The position numbers and the translations under genes were made by a program. The notes below the pieces were generated by a model, which searched no databases, was not told where the DNA came from, and saw only the letters and a program-made list of their open reading frames with translations. A stretch of 64,000 bases of DNA, taken from positions 186,001 through 250,000 of the forward strand of contig JANQBS010000029.1 of assembly GCA_033085395.1 (NCBI GenBank), written 5' to 3'. Origin of the DNA: Xanthoparmelia taractica. Lineage: Eukaryota > Ascomycota > Lecanoromycetes > Lecanorales > Parmeliaceae. Every line of letters starts with the position of its first letter. Position 1 is the first letter of the stretch. Below, one piece after another: positions 19,971 to 30,469 of this stretch.

Positions 19971-20482
19971 TTTTTAGGTTATTCCCAGCCTTGGCCACTC
20001 TAAGGTTCAAGTAATCCGGCGACACCAATCGTTTCTGTGTAATCAGAAACGGAATGTCGAGCACGTAGGTTATCCTTGTCCTGGGATCACAGCCATTTCA
20101 ATTGCTCTTACATACTCGTACTCGTAGAGACTTGGAGACGACAGCAACGAAACACGAACAAAGCGCCCTCAGCAACCATACAATGCTCTTGTTCAAGAAA
20201 GAGGTTTTCAACCTTGAGTACAACGACCGAGACACGTATCTACTCCAATCAATAATTCCCAAAGAAATCAGAGATGGAATTAGTGGTCTAACGTTTTAGT
20301 GGCGGTAATAAAACATTAGTTCGGCGCTATGTCAGTTATCTTGGCGTTGTGGTAACTTCTCGAACGTCTTATCTAAACAAGTATTCACCATCGATGGCAA
20401 TGAGCTGACGAAAGCCACGCTGCCTGCAGGGCGGCAAAGATCAACCCAACCTAATTCAAACACATCAGTCTAGCCACCCATT
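19971..20482. promoter_or_regulatory. Shared divergent promoter, ppt2 / AN1 gene
   Basis: 512 bp separates the divergent starts of the phosphopantetheinyl transferase and AN1 zinc-finger genes and must hold both promoters. No specific binding site can be assigned with confidence. Confidence 0.55.
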
Positions 20483-21400
20483 ATGGCGTCCTCTTCTACT
20501 TCCCCTCCGCCTCAGGAGATCCAAACCTTCACAACCATGGACAAAGACCTCGAAGCGATCGGTGCCCACTGTCAGTACACCTACTGTAACCAACTGGATT
20601 TCCTGCCATTTCGTTGCGAATCCTGCAAAGGCACCTACTGCCTCGACCACCGTACCGAAACGGCTCACAAATGCCCTCGTGCTGGCGAGTGGGCAGCCGC
20701 AAGGCGGAAAGCTGCTGCGCTTTCTTCAACTACGAATAGTGCTACTTCGGGCAAGCCGACGCTCTTGACTGCCTCACAATGTTCCCATCCGAGCTGTAAA
20801 ACATATATCAACACACTCAATGCCGTCGGCGTTGGATGTCCGACTTGCAACCGGCAATATTGTCTCAAGCACCGCCTAAGGGAAGACCACAGCTGCTCTA
20901 CACTCATACCCATCGGTGCGCGACCCTCGACCGGTCCTACACAAGCGGAAAAAGCAAAGGCAGCTCTCGGTCGATTACGACTTTGGGGCAAAGAAAAGCA
21001 AGCGGCTGTCCTGCCGAAGCCTAAACCGTCGACCGCAGCCAGTCGGATCATAGCAGTGAATGCACTGAAGCGAACAGCCAAGGGTGATGCGAAAGTGCCA
21101 ATGGATAAGAGGATATATTTGCATGTGGAAGCCGAAGCGAATACGACAAGCAGTAAGTTACCAAAAGGTGAATACTGGTATAGCAAGGACTGGAGTGTGG
21201 GCAGAGTATTAGATGCTGGGGCGAAAAGTTTGCAAGTGGAAAATGTGAACAACAGAGGAGGCGGAGAGGAGGAACGTCTGAGGGTGTTTCATGTGGAGCT
21301 TGGACGACTACTGGAGTTTGGAGAAAAGGCTGGGGACGTGTGCGTTGATGGCAATACGATCGTTCTGCTGCGTGGCGTAGGCCCTGTGGAGATTAAGTGA
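20483..21400 (+). CDS. cuz1: AN1-type zinc finger protein (Cuz1/ZFAND1-like)
   Basis: A single exon of 305 residues. It has two AN1 zinc fingers in tandem: the first from Cys30 (CQYTYC...LPFRCESC...YCLDHRTETAHKC), the second at about 90-130 (CSHPSC...GCPTCNRQYCLKHRLREDHSC), each with the full Cys/His ligand set. A basic, Lys/Ala-rich linker follows (about 140-195), then a C-terminal region (about 195-300) with strand-like hydrophobic spacing, as expected for the ubiquitin-like domain of Cuz1. Cuz1/ZFAND1 binds Cdc48/p97 and the proteasome and helps clear arsenite-induced stress granules. Met19 lies in a strong ACCATGG context just before finger one and is a possible alternative start. Divergent from the ppt2 gene. 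Confidence 0.88.
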   Translation: MASSSTSPPPQEIQTFTTMDKDLEAIGAHCQYTYCNQLDFLPFRCESCKGTYCLDHRTETAHKCPRAGEWAAARRKAAALSSTTNSATSGKPTLLTASQCSHPSCKTYINTLNAVGVGCPTCNRQYCLKHRLREDHSCSTLIPIGARPSTGPTQAEKAKAALGRLRLWGKEKQAAVLPKPKPSTAASRIIAVNALKRTAKGDAKVPMDKRIYLHVEAEANTTSSKLPKGEYWYSKDWSVGRVLDAGAKSLQVENVNNRGGGEEERLRVFHVELGRLLEFGEKAGDVCVDGNTIVLLRGVGPVEIK

Positions 21401-21565
21401 GGACATACTGTCAGATCTTATACATGCGCATAGCGACGGCGCTGGTATCTTGGGTTGACATTGAGGCGTATAAAGTCTTTCACAGATTTGGTTGATGGTC
21501 ATATTTAGTTAGCAACAGCTCGTTATATACATCTGCAACATCCTGTAAAATATTTCTCATGCAAA

Positions 21566-22663
21566 TCATACACTCATCTTCATGGGAATACTCGCATGCG
21601 GCTTGTAACCCTTGATCTCAAAGTCCTCGGCTCTCCACCCATCAATACTCCCTCCATGGTGATCCAGAATTTCAAGGTCTGGGAAGTCCCTCGGTATTCG
21701 CTCCAGCTGTATCTTCAGCGCATCCACATGATCCAGATATACATGGGCATCCCCCATGGCATGTATAAAGGTTCCGGGCGTCAAATCACACACATCCGCA
21801 AGCATGTGCGTCAACAAAGCGTAAGAGGCGATGTTGAAAGGGACGCCGAGTCCCATATCGCACGAACGTTGATACAGCTGGCAGGAGAGAACGCCTCGAG
21901 GTTTTGGAACCCCGCTGCCATTGACATGCGCTGCCGACTCCGCAGGGTCGCCATTGACCTGGACCGTAGGCTTCGAGGCGTTTGGGAAAGAAACGTAGAA
22001 TTGGGCAAACATATGACAAGGCGGCAACGCCATTTTCCCAAGATCCGCAGGATTCCACGCACTGAGTATGATCCGTCGATCATACGGCTTGTTCTTCAAC
22101 TTATCAATGACCTCTGCCAACTGATCGACTCCCTTGCCCGTGTAATCCGTCTTCGCATCCACATACTCTGCGCCAAAATGCCGCCATTGGAAACCATACA
22201 CAGGTCCTAGGTCTCCAACTTCTCTGTGCGAAAGGCCGACGCTGTCTAGGTACTCGCGGCTGCCGTTGCCGTCCCAGATCTTTATGCCCGCTTCTGAAAG
22301 GGGGAGGGACGAGGTGGAGCCGGCGATGAACCAGAGAAGTTCGGCGATGACGGCGCGGAGGAACACTCGTTTGGTGGTCAGGAGTGGTAGGATCGGTATG
22401 GGGTGTGATGATGGATCTGGTGAGGGCCGCGAGAGGGAGAAGCGGAGGGCTGGGGGCGCGAAGAGGGAGAGAGTGCCTGTTCCTGTTCTTTGGTGGGGTT
22501 AGCATAGTATGAAATTCCAAATGAGGAAGCGCTGGAAAGACCTGTCCGGACGATGCTCGCCATTCTCAAAGATGTTCCGGATGAGATCAAGGTATTGGTG
22601 CTCCTCATGCGCTGGAGATAGAAGTTTCCCGGTGGATGAAGTGCCTCTTTCTGTCTCTGTCAT
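21566..22663 (-). CDS. tms1: Thymidylate synthase
   Basis: Two exons on the minus strand, 22663-22542 and 22487-21566, giving 347 residues; the intron interrupts the arginine codon of the conserved DRTGTGT motif. The enzyme methylates dUMP to dTMP using methylenetetrahydrofolate. Seen: HEEHQYLDLI, RTGTGTLSLF (phosphate-binding Arg loop), WFIAGSTSS, IKIWDGNG, LGPVYGFQWRHFGA, the catalytic-cysteine motif LPPCHMFAQFYV, CQLYQRSCDMGLGVPFNIASYAL (nucleotide-binding Arg and Asn), and GDAHVYLDHV near the end. A fungal insert lies between AQFYV and LSCQLYQRS (residues with PTVQVNGDPAESAAHV). Length and motif order agree with fungal enzymes. Three CGCG-containing sites lie 70-100 bp upstream (separate entry). 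The symbol is only a label: fungi call this gene cdc21, tmp1 or thyA. Confidence 0.96.
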
Positions 22664-22730
22664 TGTAGCTACAATTAGTATGAAATGTATCGAATTGGCT
22701 CTTTAGAGGTGTACCGGATCTACTCTATCA

Positions 22731-22763
22731 GTCGCGTGGGGTAGACGCGTCGATTTGATCGCG
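22731..22763. promoter_or_regulatory. MluI cell-cycle-box-like cluster
   Basis: Within 33 bp there are three CGCG-core sites: GTCGCGTGG, a perfect palindromic ACGCGT (22745-22750) and ATCGCGTGT. ACGCGT is the MBF binding site that drives G1/S transcription of DNA-synthesis genes in yeasts, thymidylate synthase among them. The cluster lies 68-100 bp upstream of the thymidylate synthase start. Confidence 0.65.
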
Positions 22764-23017
22764 TGTTTTCTACAATCAGAGTATAACCGAGTATCCTTAC
22801 TTTAGTAGACTGTAAAGCAGATGATTTGCTAGGCGCCCTAAATATTTTTACTTAGATGTGTTCCACTGATTACTCTGACGGACTAGTCCGCTGAGGCTGT
22901 TGAGAGATTCTAATATAAGACATGACGGGATAGATATCCAATTAGGGTCGAGCTTCCACATGCGTAAAGATACAAAACGTTGTGATCTAAGAGTCTGAAG
23001 TGTAGCACGCGGATGGT

Positions 23018-24145
23018 TCAAACCATACCCCATAGAGGACGATGCCTTAGCACGGGAGAAACATTCTTGCCATTGATTTGTTGCGGCGGTATTCCAACAT
23101 ACGCCTCACGCCTCGGCGGATCGCCAACAGTAATGGACCAGGTACGGAGGCCGTAGTAAGATGCAATCGAATGGACCATCCAGCGCCTAACTAGTCAGTC
23201 CCACGGCTTCGCCTATTACAGAGAGTAGCAAAACACGTACCCGAAGCTCGCTCCTTGGTCGTCTGCCAAGCTGTTGAAGATTAACCTCTGTTCTCTCTCA
23301 GCATCACTTTCCTCCAAGCCAATCTTTGGAGACGAAGGTATATCATTCATTTGCCCATTTCGGCCAACGAATACAATTTCTTCGTCTTCAGAATCCAGCT
23401 CGTGCTCGTCACCATCCTTACTCTGGTCTTCCCAATTCTTGACAAAGACGCGGATTTGCTCTTCAAGATCCTTTAATAAGCCCTTAGCAGCCTTGGCTCT
23501 CTTGAGCTTCTCGCGAAGCTCTCTAGGGATCTTGCCAGCGATCCCGTCTTCTGCCTTAACCTGCTTACGGGCAGCCTCGCGCTCCTTTTTCTCAGCGGCA
23601 GCTCGTGCGGCCATGTCCTGATCCCAAAGCGGCGCAAGGTAATATGGAACGGCATGTTTGGGATAAGTTGGGTGGACTTCCCAATCGCTCGGTAATGGGG
23701 GTTGCGCCCATGGATTATTTAGCAGGCGATCTGCCCAAAACCAAGATCGTCAACAAAAAGATCCGTATCATATTGGCCAATTATGATACGAACCATTTTC
23801 CCAACGCGTACGGCGACGACTTCCTTCTTTGCCTTTAAGAAGCGCCTCACGGCGCTTCAGGCTGTCGCGTCGTAGAGGCTCGCGGCAAGGACGATAGCCA
23901 GAATTAGCATTACCTGCGCGGCGAGCAGTCCCTGCGGCTCCACCTTGCTCGTGATGGGATGGCTCGTCAAGGTCGATGGCAAGAGATACACTTGTACCGG
24001 GAACGCCGCCTGGAGAGACCAGTGAGACTGCACTGAGTGACTGCGTAGCTTCCTCGGTCCATGCCTCAATATTGACAGGGTGAGGCGGCGAAGTATTAGA
24101 AACACCATTGTGCGCGTAGGCACTGGCGTTGGGATAGATTGCCAT
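23018..24145 (-). CDS. R3H-associated N-terminal domain protein
   Basis: Three exons on the minus strand: 24145-23794, 23730-23241 and 23186-23018, joining to 336 residues. The middle carries the R3H-associated N-terminal domain signature (RRDSLKRREALLKGKEGSRR, then RWENDRLLNNPWAQPPLPSD, then VPYYLAPLWDQD). A basic/Ala-rich helical stretch follows, then an acidic linker (DSEDEEIVFVGRNG). The C-terminal part (FNSLADDQGASFGRWMVHSIASYYGLRTWSI...) has the spacing of an R3H-like nucleic-acid-binding fold, ending PLWGMV. R3H domains bind single-stranded nucleic acid; the biological role of this fungal family is not established. The N-terminal ~100 residues are Ser/Pro/Gly-rich and probably disordered. 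Confidence 0.88.
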
Positions 24146-24526
24146 TTGGCGAAGTTACGTCAGGACAGATAAGTGCTGGCAAAACGCCTGGAAAGGGGGC
24201 TCTCTGCTCTCTATTCGATGACAAGGGAAAGCAGAGTAATTATATTAAACCCCCACCTAAGAAGATAACTGCAACAGGATGCCCCGGCAAAGCGATCTGC
24301 TTCGAGTCACAATTGTGTCGAGTGACAAACTTAGCTCTTAAGAGTCATCTGCTAGGTACCTAGCCTGTAAGGTAGTCACACTGCACTCTTGCTACCCGGC
24401 GGCCGAGGTAATGCGGTTATCAGATGACGACCATCAGCTGCCTGAACGAGAAGCTGGGAGATAGATAGCCAATATTATCCATATGTTTTTGCTCAAAATC
24501 ATAAAATTCTACATCTTTTGATCGGA
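24146..24526. other. Divergent intergenic region
   Basis: 381 bp between the divergent starts of the R3H-associated gene and the aminopeptidase gene. It contains GGTACC/CTAGG-type words around 24353-24365. No gene seen. Confidence 0.5.
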
Positions 24527-26044
24527 ATGAAGTTTTGTTTGCTTGCTATTGTCGGGCTATTAACAGCAGCTACTACTTCTTCCATTGCTAAACACTACCA
24601 ATCCATCCTTGGTAACAACGATCAAGATCTGTACCTTGTTGAATTGGGCCCAGGACAAACAAGATGGATCGCAGAAGAGGAGAAGTGGGCACTGAGACGA
24701 GTATGTAGCTATCATCCGCCATTGGAGAACAAACTCCGGCTTTGACATGTGGCGCTTCGCTCTCTAGAGCTTACCGAGGATGCTGATATACCTCCAATGT
24801 AGGATGGCGTAAACTTCATGGACATCACAAATCATCCTGATCTTGGAATATTGAGGGCTTTGGATACCAGGAGAGATGCCACTGTCCGGTTCCCCAGCGA
24901 ACCGGTATACAATGACAGCTTGGTGCCGCTGTTGAAAGAGCTAAAGCAAAAGAACATGTATAAGAATTTGGAGAAGTTTACATCCTTCCATACCCGCTAC
25001 TATAAGTCCACGTACGTCTAAATTTCGGAGCGATTGCTTCTTGGTCACTGTCTTACCTTGTTTTTGAACCATGTGTTGAGAGTATCGGACTCGATGACAT
25101 TCCTTTTGAATCCTTTTCAATGTCTAGGAAGCGATACTGACTCCAACACCTTGAAGTTACGGTGCGGAGTCCTCCGCTTGGCTGTACAACAAAGTTAACC
25201 AGACAATATACGACTCCGGAGCCGGAAAATACGGCACTCATGTCAAGACTTTTGCACATTCTTGGGGTCAAAACAGTATTATTGCTACAATACCTGGAAA
25301 GAGCGATAAAACCGTGGTGATTGGCGCCCATCAAGATAGCATCAACCTCTTTCTGCCATCTATACTCCCCGCTCCTGGAGCAGACGACGATGGCAGTGGC
25401 ACTGTCACCATTCTTGAGGCTCTCAGGGTTCTGTTAGAGTCTGACGCCATCATCAAAGGAAATGCATCAAATACCGTGGAGTTCCATTGGTACTCTGCTG
25501 AAGAGGGTGGGCTACTCGGGAGTCAAGCTATCTTCTCCGCATACGAAAAGGAGGGTAGGGACGTCAAGGCAATGCTGCAACAGGACATGACTGGCTACAC
25601 TCACAAAACGATCGAAGCAGGAGAACCAGAAAGTGTTGGCGTGATCACAGACTTTGTCAACCCAGATCTTACAGATTTCATCAAAAAGATCATCACCAAG
25701 GTACGTTACAATTGGTGTGAGCTGATTGAACTACTCCTGCTGACCACGGGCCAGTATTGCTCCATCCCTTACGTCCTCACCAAATGTGGATATGCGTGCT
25801 CTGATCATGCATCCGCGTCAAAGGCTGGCTATCCCTCTGCCTTCGTTATTGAGTCGGATTTCAAGTACAGCGACAAAAAGATTCACACAACGCAAGACAG
25901 GATAGAGTTTCTCGATTTCGGTACGTCCAAGTACTTGTTTTGCGTATGACTCATGCTAACAATCCATAAACAGATCATATGTTGCAACACGCAAGAATGA
26001 CGCTGGCTTTGGCTTATGAATTAGCATTTGCAAAGTTTGATTAG
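24527..26044 (+). CDS. lap1: Secreted leucine aminopeptidase (M28E)
   Basis: Five exons: 24527-24700, 24803-25011, 25157-25700, 25755-25920 and 25974-26044, giving 387 residues with all junctions in frame. It is an extracellular di-zinc exopeptidase that removes N-terminal amino acids. Seen: a signal peptide (MKFCLLAIVGLLTAATTSS), a propeptide region, then the M28 zinc ligands in order: His and Asp in VIGAHQDS, Asp in APGADDDGSGT, the catalytic Glu pair in WYSAEEGGLLGS, Asp in LQQDMTG, and His in KIHTTQDR. The Cys pair in CGYACSDHASA fits the conserved disulfide. The frame ends LALAYELAFAKFD, the usual end of this family. The start used is the ATG at 24527, which begins the signal peptide directly. 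Confidence 0.94.
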
Positions 26045-26406
26045 ATATCTTGTCCAGATCTTTAAGATGTAAGATATTACTTTTGTTGCGCATGGAAGGA
26101 CAATACGGGATGCTGTATCTATAGTTAGCCTATGCTTTTAGCGGATTGCTGTCATTGTCCATCGCGCTTTCCACTAATAACCATCACGGAGAGCAAGCTA
26201 CCTTATTCCAGAACATGTGGTGCCGTGCTCACAAGTTCTCGGTTTTCCTGATCACTCTTCTACTGTTCATCATCCATACCTCGAAATTCGCCTTTCGTTT
26301 GTTGTTTTTGGGCGACACTACCTCTCATTTACGGCGACACGAAGCTGCGAACGTTCACTGGTACAACCTAATCGTAACAACGCTGGGCTTCCTTACGCAA
26401 TAAACC
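26045..26406. other. Intergenic, no gene seen
   Basis: 362 bp between two plus-strand genes, holding the aminopeptidase 3' UTR and the promoter of the next gene. A short hydrophobic frame at 26146-26403 has no supporting features. Confidence 0.5.
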
Positions 26407-27489
26407 ATGGAACGTGTTCAAACCAGTAGGTTATTCTATCAGTCCAACAGCTTGTACTATAGAAGCTGATTATCATTCTCAGTGAATCCATTCGCCAAAC
26501 GCGAGAAGCACGACAAGCGAGCAATCATTGTCTTCAGATTCTTGACCTTATTCACGTGGCTTCTCGTACTGGTACTCAGTGTTCTGTTCTCCATGAAGGC
26601 TCCGCCCAATGGCAAGACTATCTGGGACCAGAATCAGGCCCATCCTACTCCGTTCTCGCTCAACCCTGAGATTACCTCCACCTACTGGTAAAACACTCTT
26701 CTATCTGATAATGCGACTTCCGAAGTACAGTGAGCTGATACAGACCCAGGCTCCTCCTCCTCCTGCTACAGTTCGGCTACCTATACTGCCTCTTCACATT
26801 CAACGCGGAGCTAGTCAAGATCGCCGCGAATGTCGGTTCTCACTTCATCGTGCACAACCTTCTCACGTCCGCATTCATACTTTTGTGGGTTCATTCCCAT
26901 TTTTGGATCGGCGAGCTGATGCTGGTTATTAACTCGTTCAATTTGACGTCGCTCTACTTCCGGCATCTCCGAACCCAGCCCTTCATACACATACCTGTCG
27001 TCACCGGTCCGCTTGCTTGGAACTTTGTCGCTGTTTTATCGAATGGAGCTGCGATGGTTGGCGCTCAGAGCTTAGCTGCCAGGATCCTGGCAAACGTGGC
27101 GATTTGGTCTATCCTGTTCTATGGCATCTTTTTCATGGGTGCCTTCAAAGATTACCCCATTGGCTTCGAATTGGCCATGCTTGCGGCATGTACGTTCGAC
27201 GGACTCCCTTCACAGCACGTAGGCAGTAGGCTAACCGCTCGCCTTTAGCTCTTGCATTACATCAACATGTCATCAGAGCTTTCGCCCTTCAATGGATCTT
27301 TGCCGTTGTAATCGCGGTCCTGCTCCTGACGGCGGCTCTCGCTATCTCACTTCCACCGGTACTAGTACTGTGCACTCGCCGCTGCAAAGCCCTACTGACG
27401 GATTACAGATCTTCGGCAAAGAGCTCATCTGGCGAAGACTGGACGATGACTCGGACATTGAAGATGGTGAGAGAGAGCCTCTGTTGTAG
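26407..27489 (+). CDS. DUF1774 integral membrane protein
   Basis: Five exons: 26407-26425, 26483-26687, 26750-27189, 27249-27358 and 27409-27489, giving 284 residues. The first coding exon is only 19 nt and ends inside an ATG codon. The protein matches the fungal DUF1774 pattern: a basic N-terminus (FAKREKHDKRA), a first helix (FLTLFTWLLVLVLSVLF) followed by KAPPNGKTIWDQNQAHPTPF, a Leu-rich second helix, NVGSHFIVHNLLTSAF, FWIGELMLVINSFNLTSLYF, FIHIPVVTGPLAWNFVAV, and three more hydrophobic helices. It ends in an acidic tail DDDSDIEDGEREPLL, which resembles an ExxxLL sorting signal. About seven membrane segments. The function of the family is unknown. The 50-nt last intron has a clear CTACTGAC branch point. 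Confidence 0.88.
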
Positions 27490-28057
27490 GACAAATAGCA
27501 TTGGAGAGAGATGGAGTACAGCTGTGTGAAGAAGATTATGGCTTCATGCGTAAGGCTTGTTTTCAGAGATTGACACGTGGCTGCATTGGGCATTGCTTTG
27601 TCTACAGCATTGGTACCGTACGTTTAGCAGTATGGTCTAGCCCGATAGCTTAAGTAGACGAGCATCGGCATCAGCATCAAGGACGTATTTAAATCATCAT
27701 TCCCAACATCGTGTTTTCGATCGCGCAGAGTGTGGTATCTGGAACGTGCGAGTTATTTCCTTGTCGCTACTGCCACTTCATCCCGTTGGATTTCCAGAGC
27801 CTCAGAGGACATTGTAGTAGATTTCCATCTTGATTTCGCCGATAGAGTTCTTTATGCGACTCTAAAACCAATACTGCCGCGCAATGCTCTGTCTCGTGCA
27901 GATAATTATTGTACGGTGGGCTAAGTACGGGTTGAACAAAGTCTTCACCGAGTGTATCATTCACGTCCTCTATTGCCAATCAATCTTTGGGGCTCATGAG
28001 TAGTCAAAGAATACATCTACAACTGTCCGATTGTCTTCACGGGCCATACTCATAGAG
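27490..28057. other. Intergenic, no gene seen
   Basis: 568 bp containing the 3' UTR of the DUF1774 gene and the promoter of the acyltransferase-like gene. Nothing else recognised. Confidence 0.5.
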
Positions 28058-29586
28058 ATGAAGCGTATCGATTGCAGTGGGACTTGTACAGAGGTCAGCA
28101 GAAGCACATCATCATCATCATCATCATCATCCAGTCATCCAAATGCTCAGTCTTTCTCTCCGCACAGATAGGCCTTCAACACGGCAGAGCAGCAAAGACT
28201 GAGATTGAACGAGGTCTGAGGTTCTACGAGACCCTTTTCCGGAAGAGAGCACATCTTTCGTGGTCCCAGGCCTGTGATACGGCTGCGAAGTTTGAGCTGT
28301 TGCTTTTGAGGGAGTGGCCGGATTACTGTATGGAGATGAAAGGTATGGTGGACTACTATAAGATTCTTTGCAACTTCATATGATTTCATACGATTCTACA
28401 TTTTTCCTTGTTATGGATGTTGCAAGCCTCTACGTTACCTTGTTTGGAAGTGGAATCTAAGACCATGCGTCTATACACCGCATCATCCATCGAACATTCT
28501 CCAAGTACATTTCCTGATACACAATGCATCATGTATATATTTGAATTGCCTTGTCCATTACTTTCACCGCAACGAGCTGTTTACTCCACAGCAAATAAGG
28601 TCTTGAAGTATTGACCTAAACAGGCATTGCCAACGGTGCAAATGTGCCCTACCTCGACATCTTAGCCCTGAATGTGCGCACTGAAATCGCGTATGGAATG
28701 GCCGGAGACGGCTGCACAGCTATCTATCGAAAAACCAACACGTCGAGCTTCCTCGCTCAGAACTGGGACTGGGAAGAGGAGCAACGAGAGAACCTCATCA
28801 ACCTCAACATCAGTCAGCAAGGAAAACCAGCTATCGGCATGATTACGGAAGCTGGCATCATTGGAAAGATTGGCCTCAACACCAGAGGCGTTGGTGTCTG
28901 CTTGAATGCCATCAAGGCTCACGGTATTGATGTGGGGAGATTGCCATGTCATCTGGCTTTGAGGACGTGTTTGGAAAGTACTTCTATGGGAGAAGCTGTG
29001 GCAGCTTTAGAAAAAGCAGGCGTGGCGAGCTCATGTCACATTTTGGTTCGTACATTTAGGATTCTTTATTCTGTTATGGGCTGAAGCCGGATTCATGAGA
29101 CATATTGCGGGAGCAGAGGGTTACCCAGATCCATGGCTTAGAGAAGTAATGCTGACTCCAAATACTGCGTAGGTAGCAGACTCCGAGTCGGCGATTGGGC
29201 TTGAGTGCAGTCATATCGATATCATAAAACTGGCAATGGAACAAGGAGTCCTCACGCATACGAACCATTACATCACGCCACACCCTGGCGTGGAAGATCT
29301 CATGGCGCTGAAGGACTCGCCAACAAGGTTGAAGCGCGTTGACCAACTTGTGCGCGAGCAGACGGAAAGATCTCCCGACACCGGGACTCTAGGAGTGGAA
29401 GATATTCGGTCAGTGCTCAAGGATGAGGAGAACTTCCCTACAGCGATTTGTCGATCAAAGACAGATGATAGCTCCATCTCGACTTTGTTTTGCATCGTCA
29501 TGGATCTGAAGAATGGGAGGGCGGAAGTTGTAGTAGGAAAGCGTCCTTTAGTGAAAGAGGTTCTGTATCTTGTACCTGGGGAGTAG
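28058..29586 (+). CDS. Acyl-CoA:6-APA acyltransferase-like Ntn hydrolase (peptidase C45)
   Basis: Four exons: 28058-28093, 28168-28342, 28624-29045 and 29173-29586, joining to 348 residues, close to the ~357 of isopenicillin N acyltransferase. Seen: EIGLQHGRAAK, VPYLDILALNVRTEIAYG, then GDGCTAIY with the would-be N-terminal nucleophile Cys101, NWDWEEEQRENL, KPAIGMITEAGIIGKIGLNT, GVGVCLNAI, LALRTCLES, ADSESAIGLECS, and NFPTAICRS near the end. In characterised members the precursor cuts itself between Gly and Cys to give two subunits. No peroxisomal SKL/ARL-type C-terminus is present (it ends LVPGE), unlike the penicillin enzyme, and no penicillin cluster genes are in this window. The substrate is therefore unknown; it belongs with the broader AT-like group of fungi. 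The first intron contains an (ATC)n tract. Confidence 0.9.
28107..28131. repeat. (ATC)n microsatellite in an intron
   Basis: Eight ATC units inside the 74-nt first intron of the acyltransferase-like gene; intron length may vary between strains. Confidence 0.85.
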
Positions 29587-29833
29587 GTCTTGTATATGTT
29601 TCGGAACACGAACGGATAAACGCCTAATTTTGGCACGGGATGTTGCTGTTGTAGAGATTCTTATACCGGCCTCTGACCAGTCCTCGAGCGCAACGCAACA
29701 TTGATAATATGTTATGCAGCGGAAAACCTAGTTTGCCAGGTGTCTATGCTTGTAGTACTGCCATCAAACTCGCATCTCGCCCTGTAATGCCCACCAGTCC
29801 TCTGCTTTCCTTCTCCATCAAGCACTTTCCCTC

Positions 29834-30212
29834 CTATTGCTTCGCCTTTTGCTCCCCCCCATTATTCTTCAAAAATTCCCTGGAAATAAATTCAGTAACC
29901 GCCTCTCTTACGGATCATTCCGAGACAATGGATGGACGAACTGTATGAACGCTTCTTCGTCCTTCGAGCCCGCATTGATCGGCGGCCCTTGCTCCTTATC
30001 CTTCTTTTTACCTCCCATAGCGAGCGCGATCCCGCCGAAGGTCGTGCCCAGGGTGATCATTGCAAGCTGTGCCAGTAAAAGAAGTTATTAGACGCTTGAT
30101 ACGTTCAATGTAGATGAAGGAAAGGGGAAGGCGTGATAGCGTGGGACAGATGCAAGAGACTTACAACGTGGGAGCCGACTTGACGACCGAATACCGTGTA
30201 TTGGGCGACCAT
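29834..30212 (-). CDS. atp19: ATP synthase subunit K, mitochondrial
   Basis: Three exons on the minus strand: 30212-30165, 30066-29942 and 29879-29834, giving 72 residues, the normal size. It is a small single-helix subunit of the membrane Fo part, associated with the ATP synthase dimer. Seen: MVAQYTVFGRQVGSHV, then LAMITLGTTFGGIALAMGG (membrane helix), KKKDKEQGPPINAGSKDEEA, FIQEFLKNN. Each matches the conserved fungal pattern. The last intron has a non-standard GTTCGT donor but a good TTACTGA branch point and TTTCCAG acceptor; reading through it would lose the FIQEFL motif. Divergent from the MTP18-like gene with a 257-bp gap. Confidence 0.92.
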
Positions 30213-30469
30213 GATGCCGGATATCAGTAAACGATGAGGATGTACTTTGAAAACAATGTGCCAATAATAAAGCACAAGCAGAGGTCTAAGGCGGAGCTAC
30301 GTCGGCTCTGCGGCAATGGCAAGCGCAAGCCGAAGCGGGCTTGGCGGGCGGGCGGGCAACATCGGGTCGTCATGGGCAAGAGGGGGCACGAGACCCAGGC
30401 ATATATAGGCAGACGGGACTTCGTTTACTGGAGGAGCTTTCGCTCTATCTGCCCGCCGTCAGGAGAATC
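30213..30469. promoter_or_regulatory. Shared promoter of two mitochondrial genes
   Basis: 257 bp between the divergent starts of subunit K and the MTP18-like gene. It contains a GC-rich stretch with repeated GGCGGGCGGG-type sequence (about 30310-30360). Co-regulation is plausible but not shown. Confidence 0.6.

Noticed and set aside
20665..21252. 195-codon minus-strand frame
   Set aside because: Antisense of the AN1 zinc-finger gene; no domain of its own.
21596..22210. 204-codon plus-strand frame
   Set aside because: Exact antisense of thymidylate synthase, whose catalytic motifs are on the minus strand.
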